Source: RGIG8597 sp050872545 (lineage in GTDB: Bacteria; Spirochaetota; GWE2-31-10). From it: a DNA stretch of 12,081 nt. The position numbers and the translations under genes are program-made. The DNA lies in assembly GCA_050872545.1 (NCBI GenBank), contig JBNMHA010000065.1, positions 1 through 12,081 of the forward strand. Reading direction: 5' to 3'. A model generated the notes under the pieces. The model was given only the letters and a program-made list of their open reading frames with translations, searched no databases and was not told where the DNA came from. This document shows, one piece after another, positions 1 to 7,201 of this stretch. Each line of letters opens with the position of its first letter. The first letter of the stretch is position 1.

Positions 1-2
1 GA

Positions 3-206
3 ACAGTTCCTTTGATGATTCAATGGCTTGCCGACGGAATGAGTGCTGGCTCGGCTGCGGCTTTTATGCTTACCGGTCCGGCTACAAAAATTACGAATTT
101 AGGCGCACTAAAAACCGTGATGGGAATACGCAACTTTTGCTTATATCTTGCATTTGTGATGATATTCTCACTTTTAACAGGTGCATTGGTAAATTTATTA
201 ATGTAA
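3..206 (+). CDS. ArsP/DUF318-type permease, C-terminal fragment
   Basis: The reading frame is open from the left edge, so the gene begins outside the window and only about 67 C-terminal residues are present. The fragment holds WLADGMSAGSAAAF, then a GPATKITNLGALK stretch and a closing hydrophobic helix ending in ALVNLLM. The small-residue segment followed by GPAT and a conserved LxALK motif is typical of the last repeat of the predicted permease family PF03773 (ArsP/YraQ). Members are inner-membrane proteins, and some export organoarsenicals or metals; the substrate here cannot be read from the fragment. The stop TAA at 204-206 is followed after 11 bp by a palindromic repeat. The call rests on remembered family motifs. 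Confidence 0.72.
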   Translation, partial: TVPLMIQWLADGMSAGSAAAFMLTGPATKITNLGALKTVMGIRNFCLYLAFVMIFSLLTGALVNLLM

Positions 207-217
207 TGTCATCAATA

Positions 218-259
218 GGGACAGACCCTGATTCTAAAATAGAATACAGGTCTGGCACC
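218..259. repeat. Solitary GGGACAGACC palindrome (REP-like hairpin)
   Basis: This is an imperfect palindrome. The outer arms share CAGACC/GGTCTG plus a GG/CC end separated by mismatches, and the inner arms are ATTCTA/TAGAAT around an AAA loop. It is the reverse-complement orientation of the hairpins at 7213-7253, 7401-7441, 7527-7568 and 7717-7757, so the same element occurs at both ends of the window. The outer stem is more decayed here (GGCACC instead of GTCCC). It is followed by a run of eight A and then GGTACAAAA; the reverse complement of that motif (TTTTGTACC) borders the last array hairpin. It has no plus-strand T-run, so it is a poor intrinsic terminator for the permease. Confidence 0.8.
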
Positions 260-307
260 TAGAAAAAAAAGGTACAAAAACTAACTTCTAATTTACAAGG
301 AGCTGAC

Positions 308-877
308 ATGAAAACATTTCACAAAACATTAACAGTAATTGTTCTGATGTTCGCCGTATGCAGTTTTGCTGCGGCACAAAGTTCATCGACAAAAAAGAAC
401 ACATCAAAAACGCTTATTGTTTACTACAGTTGGGGCGGAACGACACGCGGAATTGCAAAGAAAATTCAGCAGAAATTAAACTGCGATATTTTTGAAATTC
501 AACTGGTTCAGCCTTATTCTACAAACTACAACACCGTACTTGATGAAGCACAGCGTGACCAGCGTAACCAAGCTCGCCCAAAGATTAAAAACAAAGTAGA
601 TGATTTTTCAAAATACGACACAATCATTTTAGGTTATCCAAATTGGTGGGCTTCTATTCCGATGCCGATAGCGACATTTCTTGAAAACTATGATTTTTCA
701 GGAAAAACCGTAATTCCGTTTTGTTCCAACGGCGGCGGAAAACTCGGACAAAGTGTTTCTGCAATTACAAAACTTGTTCCTGATGCGGCAGTACAGAATC
801 CTCTTTCAATATATTATTCCGGCGGTTCTACGCTTGATTCTGATTTGGATAAATGGCTTGCTAAAAACGGTTACTAG
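308..877 (+). CDS. Exported flavodoxin-family protein (Flavodoxin_4-like)
   Basis: This 189-residue protein has a Sec signal peptide (K2, K6, hydrophobic core 8-20, likely cleavage AAA-QSS near residue 23). The mature part is a flavodoxin fold. Beta strand TLIVYYS leads into the FMN-phosphate loop SWGGTTRG (41-48), and LGYPNWWASIPMP (108-120) is the conserved isoalloxazine-contacting stretch of PF12682-like flavodoxins. The FCSNGGG motif (138-144) gives the second flavin loop. It should carry one FMN and move electrons, but outside the cytoplasm, which is unusual for a flavodoxin. The start is supported by AAGGAG at 297-302 with normal spacing. Its stop TAG (875-877) overlaps the Shine-Dalgarno of the next gene, so the two are probably translationally coupled. 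Fold is confident; partner and substrate are not known. Confidence 0.88.
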   Translation: MKTFHKTLTVIVLMFAVCSFAAAQSSSTKKNTSKTLIVYYSWGGTTRGIAKKIQQKLNCDIFEIQLVQPYSTNYNTVLDEAQRDQRNQARPKIKNKVDDFSKYDTIILGYPNWWASIPMPIATFLENYDFSGKTVIPFCSNGGGKLGQSVSAITKLVPDAAVQNPLSIYYSGGSTLDSDLDKWLAKNGY

Positions 878-886
878 GAGACTGTG

Positions 887-1768
887 ATGAAAAAAATATC
901 TTTTAATGCTTGCCTGCGACTGTCCGTACTTTTGATTATCTTTTTATCAGCCGGAACATTAGCTGCACAAACAAATAAATCATCATCTGCACAAAATATG
1001 GTTCTGATAAGCGGCGGAACTTTCAATATGGGAAGTCCGGAAACAGAAAATTGGCGTGAAAAGGATGAAATTCTTCATTCCGTATTATTGGACAGTTTTT
1101 ATATATCACGCTATGAAGTGACACAAGAAGAATATGAGCGTGTAATGAAAAAAAATCCGTCATCGTTTAAAGGAAAACTGCTTCCTGTGGAAAATATTAC
1201 TTGGTACGATGCTGTAAATTTCTGTAATGCGCTCAGTGCGGCGCAGGGGCTTACACCGGCATATAAAATCAGCGGCAGCGATGTTGTCTGGAATAAAAAT
1301 GCCGATGGCTACAGACTTCCGACCGAAGCGGAATGGGAATTCGCCGCTCGTGCCGGAACTCAAACTCCGTTTAGTTCAAAAAAAGTTCCCGGTGATTCAG
1401 ATGCTAATTTTTATGCCCATTATCCGTACAATATTGAACAGAATTACTTTAATGACAGCGTGCTTGAAACTCGCCCCGGCTATTACCGACAGCACACAGT
1501 GGAAGTCGGAAGTTTTAAACCGAACGGCAACGGACTTTACGATATACACGGAAATGTAAGCGAATGGTGCTGGGATTTGTACGGAAAATACCCGACCGGT
1601 GTGGCAGTGAAAAATCCGACAGGAGCCGAAAAAGGTGCAACAAGAATAGCACGCGGTGGCGGCTGGAACGACTTTGGAAAACATTTGAGGTGTGCGTACC
1701 GTTCAAGTCAACTGCCTGATGAAGCATCGTCAAGCCGCGGTCTGCGAGTCGCAAGAAACGCAAAATAA
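887..1768 (+). CDS. Exported FGE/SUMF1-fold protein lacking catalytic cysteines
   Basis: The 293-residue protein has a signal peptide (residues 1-28, ending TLAAQ) and one full-length FGE-sulfatase domain (PF03781). Hallmarks are MVLISGGTFNMGS (38-50), YEVTQEEY (76-83), PVENITWYDAVNFCN (100-114), GYRLPTEAEWEFAARAG (141-157), GLYDIHGNVSEWCWD (216-230) and RGGGW...RCAYR (256-272). In true formylglycine-generating enzymes the segment after RGGSW carries the active Cys pair; here it reads NDFGKHLRCAYR and that pair is absent, so oxidase activity is unlikely and the fold probably serves as a binding domain. A GTG at 884 is in frame, but ATG 887 sits 6 nt after AGGAG (876-880) and is preferred. It lies between the flavodoxin and the DUF4405 gene in one tight operon. 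Confidence 0.88.
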   Translation: MKKISFNACLRLSVLLIIFLSAGTLAAQTNKSSSAQNMVLISGGTFNMGSPETENWREKDEILHSVLLDSFYISRYEVTQEEYERVMKKNPSSFKGKLLPVENITWYDAVNFCNALSAAQGLTPAYKISGSDVVWNKNADGYRLPTEAEWEFAARAGTQTPFSSKKVPGDSDANFYAHYPYNIEQNYFNDSVLETRPGYYRQHTVEVGSFKPNGNGLYDIHGNVSEWCWDLYGKYPTGVAVKNPTGAEKGATRIARGGGWNDFGKHLRCAYRSSQLPDEASSSRGLRVARNAK

Positions 1769-1779
1769 GTGAGAAAAAA

Positions 1780-2490
1780 ATGACAACCGAAGCAAAAAAC
1801 CGAACAATAAGAATTACCAAACGCATTCTCGATGTTGTTATGACCATGCTTTCCATACTGCTGATGGGCGGCATAACTGCATTTGAAAATTTATCAGTGC
1901 ATGAATGGCTGGGAACTGCACTTACAATGCTGTGGATTTGCCACAATATATTGAATTGGAAATTTTACAAGTCGATTTTTCGCGGGAAGTACAACAATGT
2001 GCGAATTATTACCGTTTCGGTAAACCTTGCACTTGCAGTCTGCATAATTTTTCTTGCAACAAGCGGAATTATTCTTTCCAATTCGGTTTTTGCTTTTCTC
2101 GGAATAAACAACGGAATGGCTTTTGCAAGAAAAGCGCACTTGGTTGCAAGTCATTGGTACTACATTTTGATTGCCGTTCACTTTTCGCTTCATGCCGGAA
2201 TGTTTTTCGGCAGCATTCCGGTATTAAAAAACGGCTCTGTATTTGGAAAAATTCTTTGCGCACTTCCTTTGGTTTTATCCGCTTACGGGATTTATGCATT
2301 TATAGTTCGCGGTTTTTACAAATATCTCTTTTATACTCAGCAGTTTTTCTTTTTTGATACAGAACGCGGATTCGCTCTTTTCATTTTGGATTACTTCTCG
2401 ATTTTTATTCTCACTGCGACAGTTTTTTACTACATAACAAAATTTTCCGGAGTAAAAAAAAGTGCCGGGCTTAGCTCCAAACAGAATTAA
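1780..2490 (+). CDS. DUF4405 / cytochrome b561-like integral membrane protein
   Basis: This 236-residue protein has about six hydrophobic helices (roughly 14-36, 42-60, 74-98, 120-143, 157-177, 203-225). Histidines lie in or next to helices: H41 and H55 around helix 2 and H120, H125, H134 and H138 around helix 4. The pattern HEWLG...CHNILNW...KAHLVASHW...VHFSLH fits the DUF4405 family (PF14358), whose members resemble b-type cytochromes and are thought to bind heme between helices. It probably passes electrons between the quinone pool and an outer partner; the exported flavodoxin two genes upstream is the obvious candidate, which is inference. It follows the FGE-fold gene after 11 bp with only a weak ribosome site (AAGTGAG). 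Its last codons and stop lie inside a terminator hairpin. Confidence 0.78.
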   Translation: MTTEAKNRTIRITKRILDVVMTMLSILLMGGITAFENLSVHEWLGTALTMLWICHNILNWKFYKSIFRGKYNNVRIITVSVNLALAVCIIFLATSGIILSNSVFAFLGINNGMAFARKAHLVASHWYYILIAVHFSLHAGMFFGSIPVLKNGSVFGKILCALPLVLSAYGIYAFIVRGFYKYLFYTQQFFFFDTERGFALFILDYFSIFILTATVFYYITKFSGVKKSAGLSSKQN

Positions 2491-2504
2491 GCTCCGGCAC
2501 TTTT
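2458..2504. terminator. Bidirectional intrinsic terminator between convergent genes
   Basis: The arms AAAAGTGCCGG (2458-2468) and CCGGCACTTTT (2494-2504) are perfect complements (11 bp). The stem extends through GCTTA/TAAGC after a one-base bulge, leaving a loop of about 14 nt. On the plus strand it ends in four T. On the minus strand it continues into a run of T from the A-tract just left of the arm, so it is stronger for the lipoprotein operon. The stop codon of the DUF4405 gene (2488-2490) and the final residues KKSAGLSSKQN are encoded within or beside the hairpin. Confidence 0.85.
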
Positions 2505-2511
2505 ACGCATA

Positions 2512-3528
2512 TTATTTGTTTAATGTATCAAACGTATAAACAATCGGGGAAAACATAAATTCGTACTCGGAAGAATCTTCGATTACTTTTAGTTTTAAAC
2601 TAGCAGATTTCCCGTCGGAAGAAACCGCTTCTGCCCAGTTTACGGTAATCTTATCATTTGAATCTTCCATATTTTCAATAGTTAAATTCCCATTTGCATC
2701 TTTTTCATTTATATCACCCGAATAACTTTTTCCGTTAATACCAAGAAGCAATTCATCTGAAATTATAACGACAGAATCAATTTCATTACCGGAAAAGTTT
2801 CGTACCGAAGCTTCCGGATCATACTTTTCTGTCAGAGTAAGAACATTTCCGTCTTCCGTATTAAAAGCACAGTAATAAGCTCTTGTTACAAAGAAGTATT
2901 TAAACAGTTCCAATCGCTTAGTAATAGATTCTTTTTCTTCTATAAAATCATCTTTTTTTGCTTCATAAGATTTAAGCATATCTTCGTTTTCTTTCTTTTC
3001 AGATTCCCAAGTCGGATAAAATCTTGCTTCGTCGAATGTAAGCTCTTCATTATTTTCAATTTTTTTATTCACGGTATCAATTGCAAGCGATGTTTTGCAG
3101 ATTACGGATTCACACTCTTTTATTAAATCTTCTATCATATCGATTTTTGTATCCAAGATTTCCGGATATTCATTTTTGTAATAATTAACGACTTCATCAT
3201 ACTCCATATAACGTCCGTATTTTTCCGAATCATCAGAAAAATGCTCATCCGGAATAAATAGCTTATATTCTTCCAAAATAAGTTCATTGGCTTCGGAATT
3301 ATATGAATACTTGTAAATTTGGGGATCTTCATTATTGCCGTTGCTGTACTTTGCAGTTCCGTCATCATTAAATTCTATGGATGTGCCGTCTTCGGATGAA
3401 TAAACTGCCCCGACAAAAGAAAAACCGCCAGAATGAATTTCGTCATGTTCCGGATTGCAGCACGATACCGCAGCAACAGCAATAAATAAAGCAGCTGTAG
3501 CAAATTTTATCATTTCATTCATTTTCAT
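2512..3528 (-). CDS. Lipoprotein of unknown function, beta-rich with helical insert
   Basis: This 338-residue protein is the last gene of a three-lipoprotein operon. A short basic N-terminus and hydrophobic stretch end in AAVSC, giving a lipidation cysteine at C23. Residues 34-90 look like beta hairpins (FVGAVYSS, IEFNDDGTAKYS, YKYSYNSEANELIL), as in lipocalin-like or 'SDGTGTY'-type extracellular barrels common in treponemes. Residues about 110-210 are strongly charged and helical (for example KKENEDMLKSYEAKKDDFIEE) and probably form a coiled hairpin. Residues 215-335 return to beta strands. An AAGGAG lies 9 nt before the ATG at 3528, and the upstream gene ends only 18 bp away. No family is recognised; a surface or periplasmic binding role is a guess. 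Confidence 0.8.
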   Translation of the reverse strand: MKMNEMIKFATAALFIAVAAVSCCNPEHDEIHSGGFSFVGAVYSSEDGTSIEFNDDGTAKYSNGNNEDPQIYKYSYNSEANELILEEYKLFIPDEHFSDDSEKYGRYMEYDEVVNYYKNEYPEILDTKIDMIEDLIKECESVICKTSLAIDTVNKKIENNEELTFDEARFYPTWESEKKENEDMLKSYEAKKDDFIEEKESITKRLELFKYFFVTRAYYCAFNTEDGNVLTLTEKYDPEASVRNFSGNEIDSVVIISDELLLGINGKSYSGDINEKDANGNLTIENMEDSNDKITVNWAEAVSSDGKSASLKLKVIEDSSEYEFMFSPIVYTFDTLNK

Positions 3529-3546
3529 AATTTCAAGCTCCTTTTT

Positions 3547-5130
3547 TTACTCTACAACCACCGGTGATGCCATTATAAGTCCGCCCCAGTTAAAGTCCTC
3601 CATATAAGTTCCGCTAAATCCCCATTTTATAATAGCAGTTGCATTAACTTTCACTTTAAGAGATTCCATTGTTCTCGATTCTGAACTTTTATTTGATTCA
3701 ATTGCAGTAAAATATACACTGTCTTTGTATGGAGTAAGTTGGCGAGCGTATGACATATAACCGTCATCAAGCAGAAAATAAGAAGCATCTTTTGTTACTA
3801 TTCCCATGTCCATTCCTGCTTCATCTTTTAATATGTCGTAAAGTGATTTCTGATTATTGTAGAAAGCAAGTATTTTAAGGTAAGAATCAAGCGAAACATA
3901 TTTAACAGACTCAACATCTACTGCATTTCCTCTTGAAATTCCACGATAAATTCTTTTTTTCACGGAAGAATTACGCAAATCTGCATCTTTAGGCACAGAA
4001 GCTAAAGTTCCTAAATCTACAATATAAGAAGAAGCTGCACCGCTTAAAGAAGAAGTCCAATTCTTTATTGATTTTTCAAATTTCATATTTGCCCCATTAA
4101 CTTGGCAAATTATGTGATCATTGTCTCTGATTACATTATTTTTCTCGGACAGTGCGACATACTTGTCAAACTTGTTTTTAAGTTCATCAATTTTGTCCGG
4201 TTCAAAACTCAGTAGATTGTAATACAAAGTAGTAAGTATTACTTCCTGTGCAAGAAAAGCCATGTCATTACACTGCATTGTTTCCCTGAAATCATAGCCT
4301 TGAGCTTCCCAAGCGTAAGTTTTTCTTGCTATATCATCGTAAATGTCAAGGTAAGTCATAGGAGAAGAGAACTGAAAAGTTTTAACATTTAAATCAAGGC
4401 TTATTGCAGCATTCAAATAAGCAGAATTTCCGGCAATCGTTGCGGAACTCCATTTTTTCAATCTAGCTTTGATTCTTTCTACCTTATCATCATCAGTTAT
4501 CAAATCCGATTCCATTATAAGCATTATATCGCTCATACATGAACTGTCGGCTGAACGAATCTGTGATTCACGTGTGATTTTTTCATTTATAATTGTACGC
4601 ATTTCGGCTGCGTCAATCTTATCCATAATAAGATCAAGCTTATATTTTATAGCTTCTACAGAATCTGCCAATAAATTTATCTGTTCTAAAATTTCATCTA
4701 TATCTGTTTCGTTAAGATCACGAAAGAATTGCATTTTAAGCCAATCCCATACTTCACCTTCCGTATCGGAAATGTTATCAAGAATCATTTTTCTGACTTT
4801 TTTCTGTATATTGCTTTTCCCGGAATCCAATATAAAATTACCAATAATTCCAATCAGCGATCTGTTTATTATCGGTTGAAAGTTAATCTGTTGTGTTTCT
4901 ATTAAATCCGGCATATTATCCACAGAAAATACCGCATTGGAATTGTACATAAGCGCACTTCCGTAAATATTTTCAAGAGGTTTGTAATAAGTTGCGTTAT
5001 TTTCTTCAAAGTCATCAAAATTTTCGATATTTTCCGAGTTACTTTCATTGGCTGAATCAATACAATTGGAACAGCTGCAAAATGCAAATAAAGCCGATGT
5101 TACTAAAAATATGCTGATAATCTTTTTCAT
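3547..5130 (-). CDS. Large lipoprotein of unknown function with helical bundle region
   Basis: The frame is open to a TTG at 5157, but ATG 5130 follows AGAGGGG by 6 nt and begins a classical MKKIISIFL signal, so the protein is taken as 527 residues. The signal ends in ALFAFCSCSNC; C20, after a serine, is the best lipidation site and C18 or C23 are alternatives. A glycine-containing hydrophobic stretch (IIGNFILDSG, about 94-103) precedes a long amphipathic helix around 142-186 (IDEILEQINLL, KLDLIMDKIDAAEM). Further helices follow, and the last ~80 residues look beta-rich (VYFTAIES, LKVKVNATAIIKWGF). The order helical bundle then beta loosely resembles pore-forming or adhesin-like envelope proteins, but I recognise no family. 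It sits 19 bp after the B-repeat lipoprotein gene. Confidence 0.8.
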   Translation of the reverse strand: MKKIISIFLVTSALFAFCSCSNCIDSANESNSENIENFDDFEENNATYYKPLENIYGSALMYNSNAVFSVDNMPDLIETQQINFQPIINRSLIGIIGNFILDSGKSNIQKKVRKMILDNISDTEGEVWDWLKMQFFRDLNETDIDEILEQINLLADSVEAIKYKLDLIMDKIDAAEMRTIINEKITRESQIRSADSSCMSDIMLIMESDLITDDDKVERIKARLKKWSSATIAGNSAYLNAAISLDLNVKTFQFSSPMTYLDIYDDIARKTYAWEAQGYDFRETMQCNDMAFLAQEVILTTLYYNLLSFEPDKIDELKNKFDKYVALSEKNNVIRDNDHIICQVNGANMKFEKSIKNWTSSLSGAASSYIVDLGTLASVPKDADLRNSSVKKRIYRGISRGNAVDVESVKYVSLDSYLKILAFYNNQKSLYDILKDEAGMDMGIVTKDASYFLLDDGYMSYARQLTPYKDSVYFTAIESNKSSESRTMESLKVKVNATAIIKWGFSGTYMEDFNWGGLIMASPVVVE

Positions 5131-5149
5131 AATTTGCCCCTCTTTAAAA

Positions 5150-6379
5150 CTACTCAAATATTCTGAACGGTCTTACTGTACCGCTGACTTTATATGTCTG
5201 CCATTTCAATTGATGTTCAACAGCAAATTTATCACCGTCATAACTCATATACGCTTGATATGATTTGCCGGCATCATACGGCACTTGATTACAAGTTTGG
5301 TAACTGTAATGTTTGAAGCTGTATTTGTAGGTTTGGTCATCAAGTTTTTTTAAAATATTACGTATTTGTGTGTAATTTTTATACAATTCTTTAAATTCAG
5401 CTATTGTTCCGACATACCAGCCAGATTCATACTCACTTCCTTTCAGAATTTTCTCTCCATCGTAATCAAAGTAATCTGCATAATTCAAAGCAAATTCAAA
5501 TATCGGATAAGAACCCGGATTATCGGCTGCCTGTCCGTCGAATTCGCATATAATATCCCAGCTTTTACTTCCGTCTTCAAATCCGTTTCCGCTACTGTCA
5601 CTTATAAGCTTCATAATTATTTCTGTTCTCTTATCAGCATGAGAAAACGCTAAATCTTTATTTTCGGATAATGCAATTCCCCTTGCCGGAGAAGTTTGTG
5701 TCGCAGCCTGAAAGATAACTCCGATAGGTTTGTCATTGAGTTTCACTACATCACCGACTTTATACTTGTGATAAAACTTTGCGTATAAAACTGTGTCGCT
5801 TGTAATGGAAAATTCTCCGGCAGTAATTTTCATTCTTTGCGTTTTATCACCAGTGACGACATCGGCATACCAGCCTTCCAGAAAATATTCGTCATTGGAA
5901 ATATCAGGCAAATGTTCACTTGTAAGTATTTTCTTTTTATTCAGTTCCACTGTCGCCGGAGCTGTAATTTTTCCTGATGTATCGTATGAAAGTTTGTATT
6001 TAATCGCCTTCCACAACGGATAAAGAGTAATGTCTGATGTAACCGCATACTTTCCGGGTTCTACCTTTGCAGAATAATCGCCTTGTTTGGCAGTCCAACC
6101 GTTGAATTCGTATATTGAACTAAGAAGAATAGGAAGCTGCTCTTTTGTAAGTTTTGTTCCGGACGCGACTTCTATCGGTTTGGGAATCCAATAATTTTCA
6201 GAACCTACTTCAAACGATACTGTGTATTTTGCTGTCGTATTCGCTGATTTCACAACATTTTCATTCGGCTGCAAAACCGCAGAATCAGCATTATCATCTG
6301 ATGAATAATTTTGACATGCTGCAAAAATAACCATTAAAGTTAATAAAACAAAAGTGTTAATAAGTCCAAATTTACGCAT
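5150..6379 (-). CDS. Lipoprotein with two InlB B-repeats and DUF1566-like C-terminus
   Basis: This 409-residue protein is the first gene of the lipoprotein operon. The signal ends in VIFAAC (lipidation at C22). Two Listeria-Bacteroides repeats (PF09479 type) follow: about 52-123, with FNGWTAKQG and SDITLYPLWK, and about 128-202, with FLEGWYADV and SDTVLYAKF. These are beta-grasp surface modules. From about 206 on, VGDVVKLNDKPIGVIFQ, ARGIALSE, SGWYVGTIAEFKELYKN and a final VRPFRIF match the layout of the DUF1566/Lcl-type C-terminal domain often found after B-repeats in treponemes. The usual WYLPT is WYVGT here and the YWSSS motif is missing, so the domain is divergent. AAAGGAG lies 7 nt before ATG 6379. 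Likely an exposed binding protein; ligand unknown. Confidence 0.84.
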   Translation of the reverse strand: MRKFGLINTFVLLTLMVIFAACQNYSSDDNADSAVLQPNENVVKSANTTAKYTVSFEVGSENYWIPKPIEVASGTKLTKEQLPILLSSIYEFNGWTAKQGDYSAKVEPGKYAVTSDITLYPLWKAIKYKLSYDTSGKITAPATVELNKKKILTSEHLPDISNDEYFLEGWYADVVTGDKTQRMKITAGEFSITSDTVLYAKFYHKYKVGDVVKLNDKPIGVIFQAATQTSPARGIALSENKDLAFSHADKRTEIIMKLISDSSGNGFEDGSKSWDIICEFDGQAADNPGSYPIFEFALNYADYFDYDGEKILKGSEYESGWYVGTIAEFKELYKNYTQIRNILKKLDDQTYKYSFKHYSYQTCNQVPYDAGKSYQAYMSYDGDKFAVEHQLKWQTYKVSGTVRPFRIFE

Positions 6380-6409
6380 TTATTCACTCCTTTGCGGTAA
6401 AATTGAGTG

Positions 6410-6438
6410 ATTATATAAATTATTTCCCCATTTGTAAA
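6410..6438 (-). promoter_or_regulatory. Sigma70-like promoter of the lipoprotein operon
   Basis: Read on the minus strand, TTTACA (6433-6438, five of six matches to TTGACA) and a perfect TATAAT (6410-6415) are separated by 17 bp. Transcription would begin near 6403, about 25 nt ahead of the start codon at 6379 and upstream of its AAAGGAG. The 125-bp space is shared with the divergent cupin gene; I see no equally good plus-strand promoter, and a TATTAT around 6479 is only weak. Confidence 0.72.
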
Positions 6439-6504
6439 GAGTAGGAAAATAGCAGAAACAGCAATCGGAAAGGTCTGTATTATTAAATGTATGAGGAGGT
6501 TTGT

Positions 6505-6834
6505 ATGACTTTGCGAAATTTACCGGAAGATAAACCGGCAGAATTAAGTAACCTTATTGATGTAAAGGCACATCAAGTTGTAAGTATGGCACTTTCCGGA
6601 AGCGATCATGTTAATATTGTGCTGCTAGCTTTTTCGGCTGATGAAAATGTAAGCGATGAAATTTATTCCGGCGACACAATGTACTTGGTACTTGAGGGAA
6701 ATATGTGCGTAGTTTCCGAAAATGAGCGGATAAATGTCTGCTGTGGGCAGGCGATAAAAGTTGCGGCAGGGAAATCTCACCGGCTTGAATCGGACAATGC
6801 TTTTAAAATAATGCAGATTACAGTATTAGATTAA
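6505..6834 (+). CDS. Small cupin-fold protein, metal ligands largely lost
   Basis: An in-frame ATG at 6487 exists, but GAGGAGG (6493-6499) lies inside that extension and 5 nt before ATG 6505, so the protein is taken as 109 residues starting MTLRNLPEDK. It is a single-domain cupin and a paralogue of the next gene, sharing the order 'VASL/VSMALS ... FSADENVSDE/FDKGESLATH ... GDTMYLVLEGN/GDALVQILDGE ... GKSHRLE/NVPHSLK'. The first cupin motif normally supplies HxH and E; here it reads VSDEIYSGD with no histidine, and only H98 of the second motif remains. It may therefore bind no metal and act as a sensory or accessory partner; this is inference. It is divergent from the lipoprotein operon and shares a transcript with the next cupin. 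Confidence 0.8.
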   Translation: MTLRNLPEDKPAELSNLIDVKAHQVVSMALSGSDHVNIVLLAFSADENVSDEIYSGDTMYLVLEGNMCVVSENERINVCCGQAIKVAAGKSHRLESDNAFKIMQITVLD

Positions 6835-6863
6835 TTTTTTTAATTAATTAGGAGGTATATATA

Positions 6864-7199
6864 ATGGAAGAAAACCGTATCAAAAACATTGAACATTCTA
6901 CAGTGCTTATCCTTAAAGATTTAGTTCAGTATGAAACTGGAAAAGTTGCGAGCCTGACACTTTCCCAACAGCCTAATGTCGGAGTAACTGTAATGGCATT
7001 TGACAAAGGCGAATCGCTTGCAACTCACGCCGCACCCGGTGATGCATTGGTTCAGATTCTTGACGGAGAAGCCGAAATTACAGTAGGTGGCGTTCCGCAC
7101 GTCCTGAAAGAAGGACAAATTATTGTTATGCCTAAGAACGTACCGCATTCGCTGAAAGCAACTGCCCGGTTTAAGATGATTCTTACCGTTGTGAAGTAA
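6864..7199 (+). CDS. Small cupin-2 domain protein
   Basis: This 111-residue protein is almost entirely one cupin_2 barrel (PF07883). Motif 1 is GESLATHAAPGDALVQILDG (residues about 49-68), with one histidine (H54) where HxH is usual and D in place of the usual Glu. Motif 2 is GQIIVMPKNVPHSLKA, with the PxxxPH pattern and H95. Such stand-alone cupins are widespread in anaerobes and often have no assigned substrate. AGGAGG (6851-6856) lies 7 nt before the ATG, a strong ribosome site. The gap to the upstream paralogue is only 29 bp and contains an AT-rich TTAATT...AATTAA palindrome. The stop TAA (7197-7199) is immediately followed by the repeat array, so the array begins at the gene boundary. 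Confidence 0.9.
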   Translation: MEENRIKNIEHSTVLILKDLVQYETGKVASLTLSQQPNVGVTVMAFDKGESLATHAAPGDALVQILDGEAEITVGGVPHVLKEGQIIVMPKNVPHSLKATARFKMILTVVK

Positions 7200-7201
7200 C
7201 A

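Noticed and set aside
218..259. Intrinsic terminator for the ArsP-like permease
   Set aside because: The outer stem is imperfect and the hairpin is followed by A-rich, not T-rich, sequence on the plus strand.
887..1768. Active sulfatase-modifying formylglycine-generating enzyme
   Set aside because: The catalytic Cys pair is missing and no sulfatase gene is nearby.
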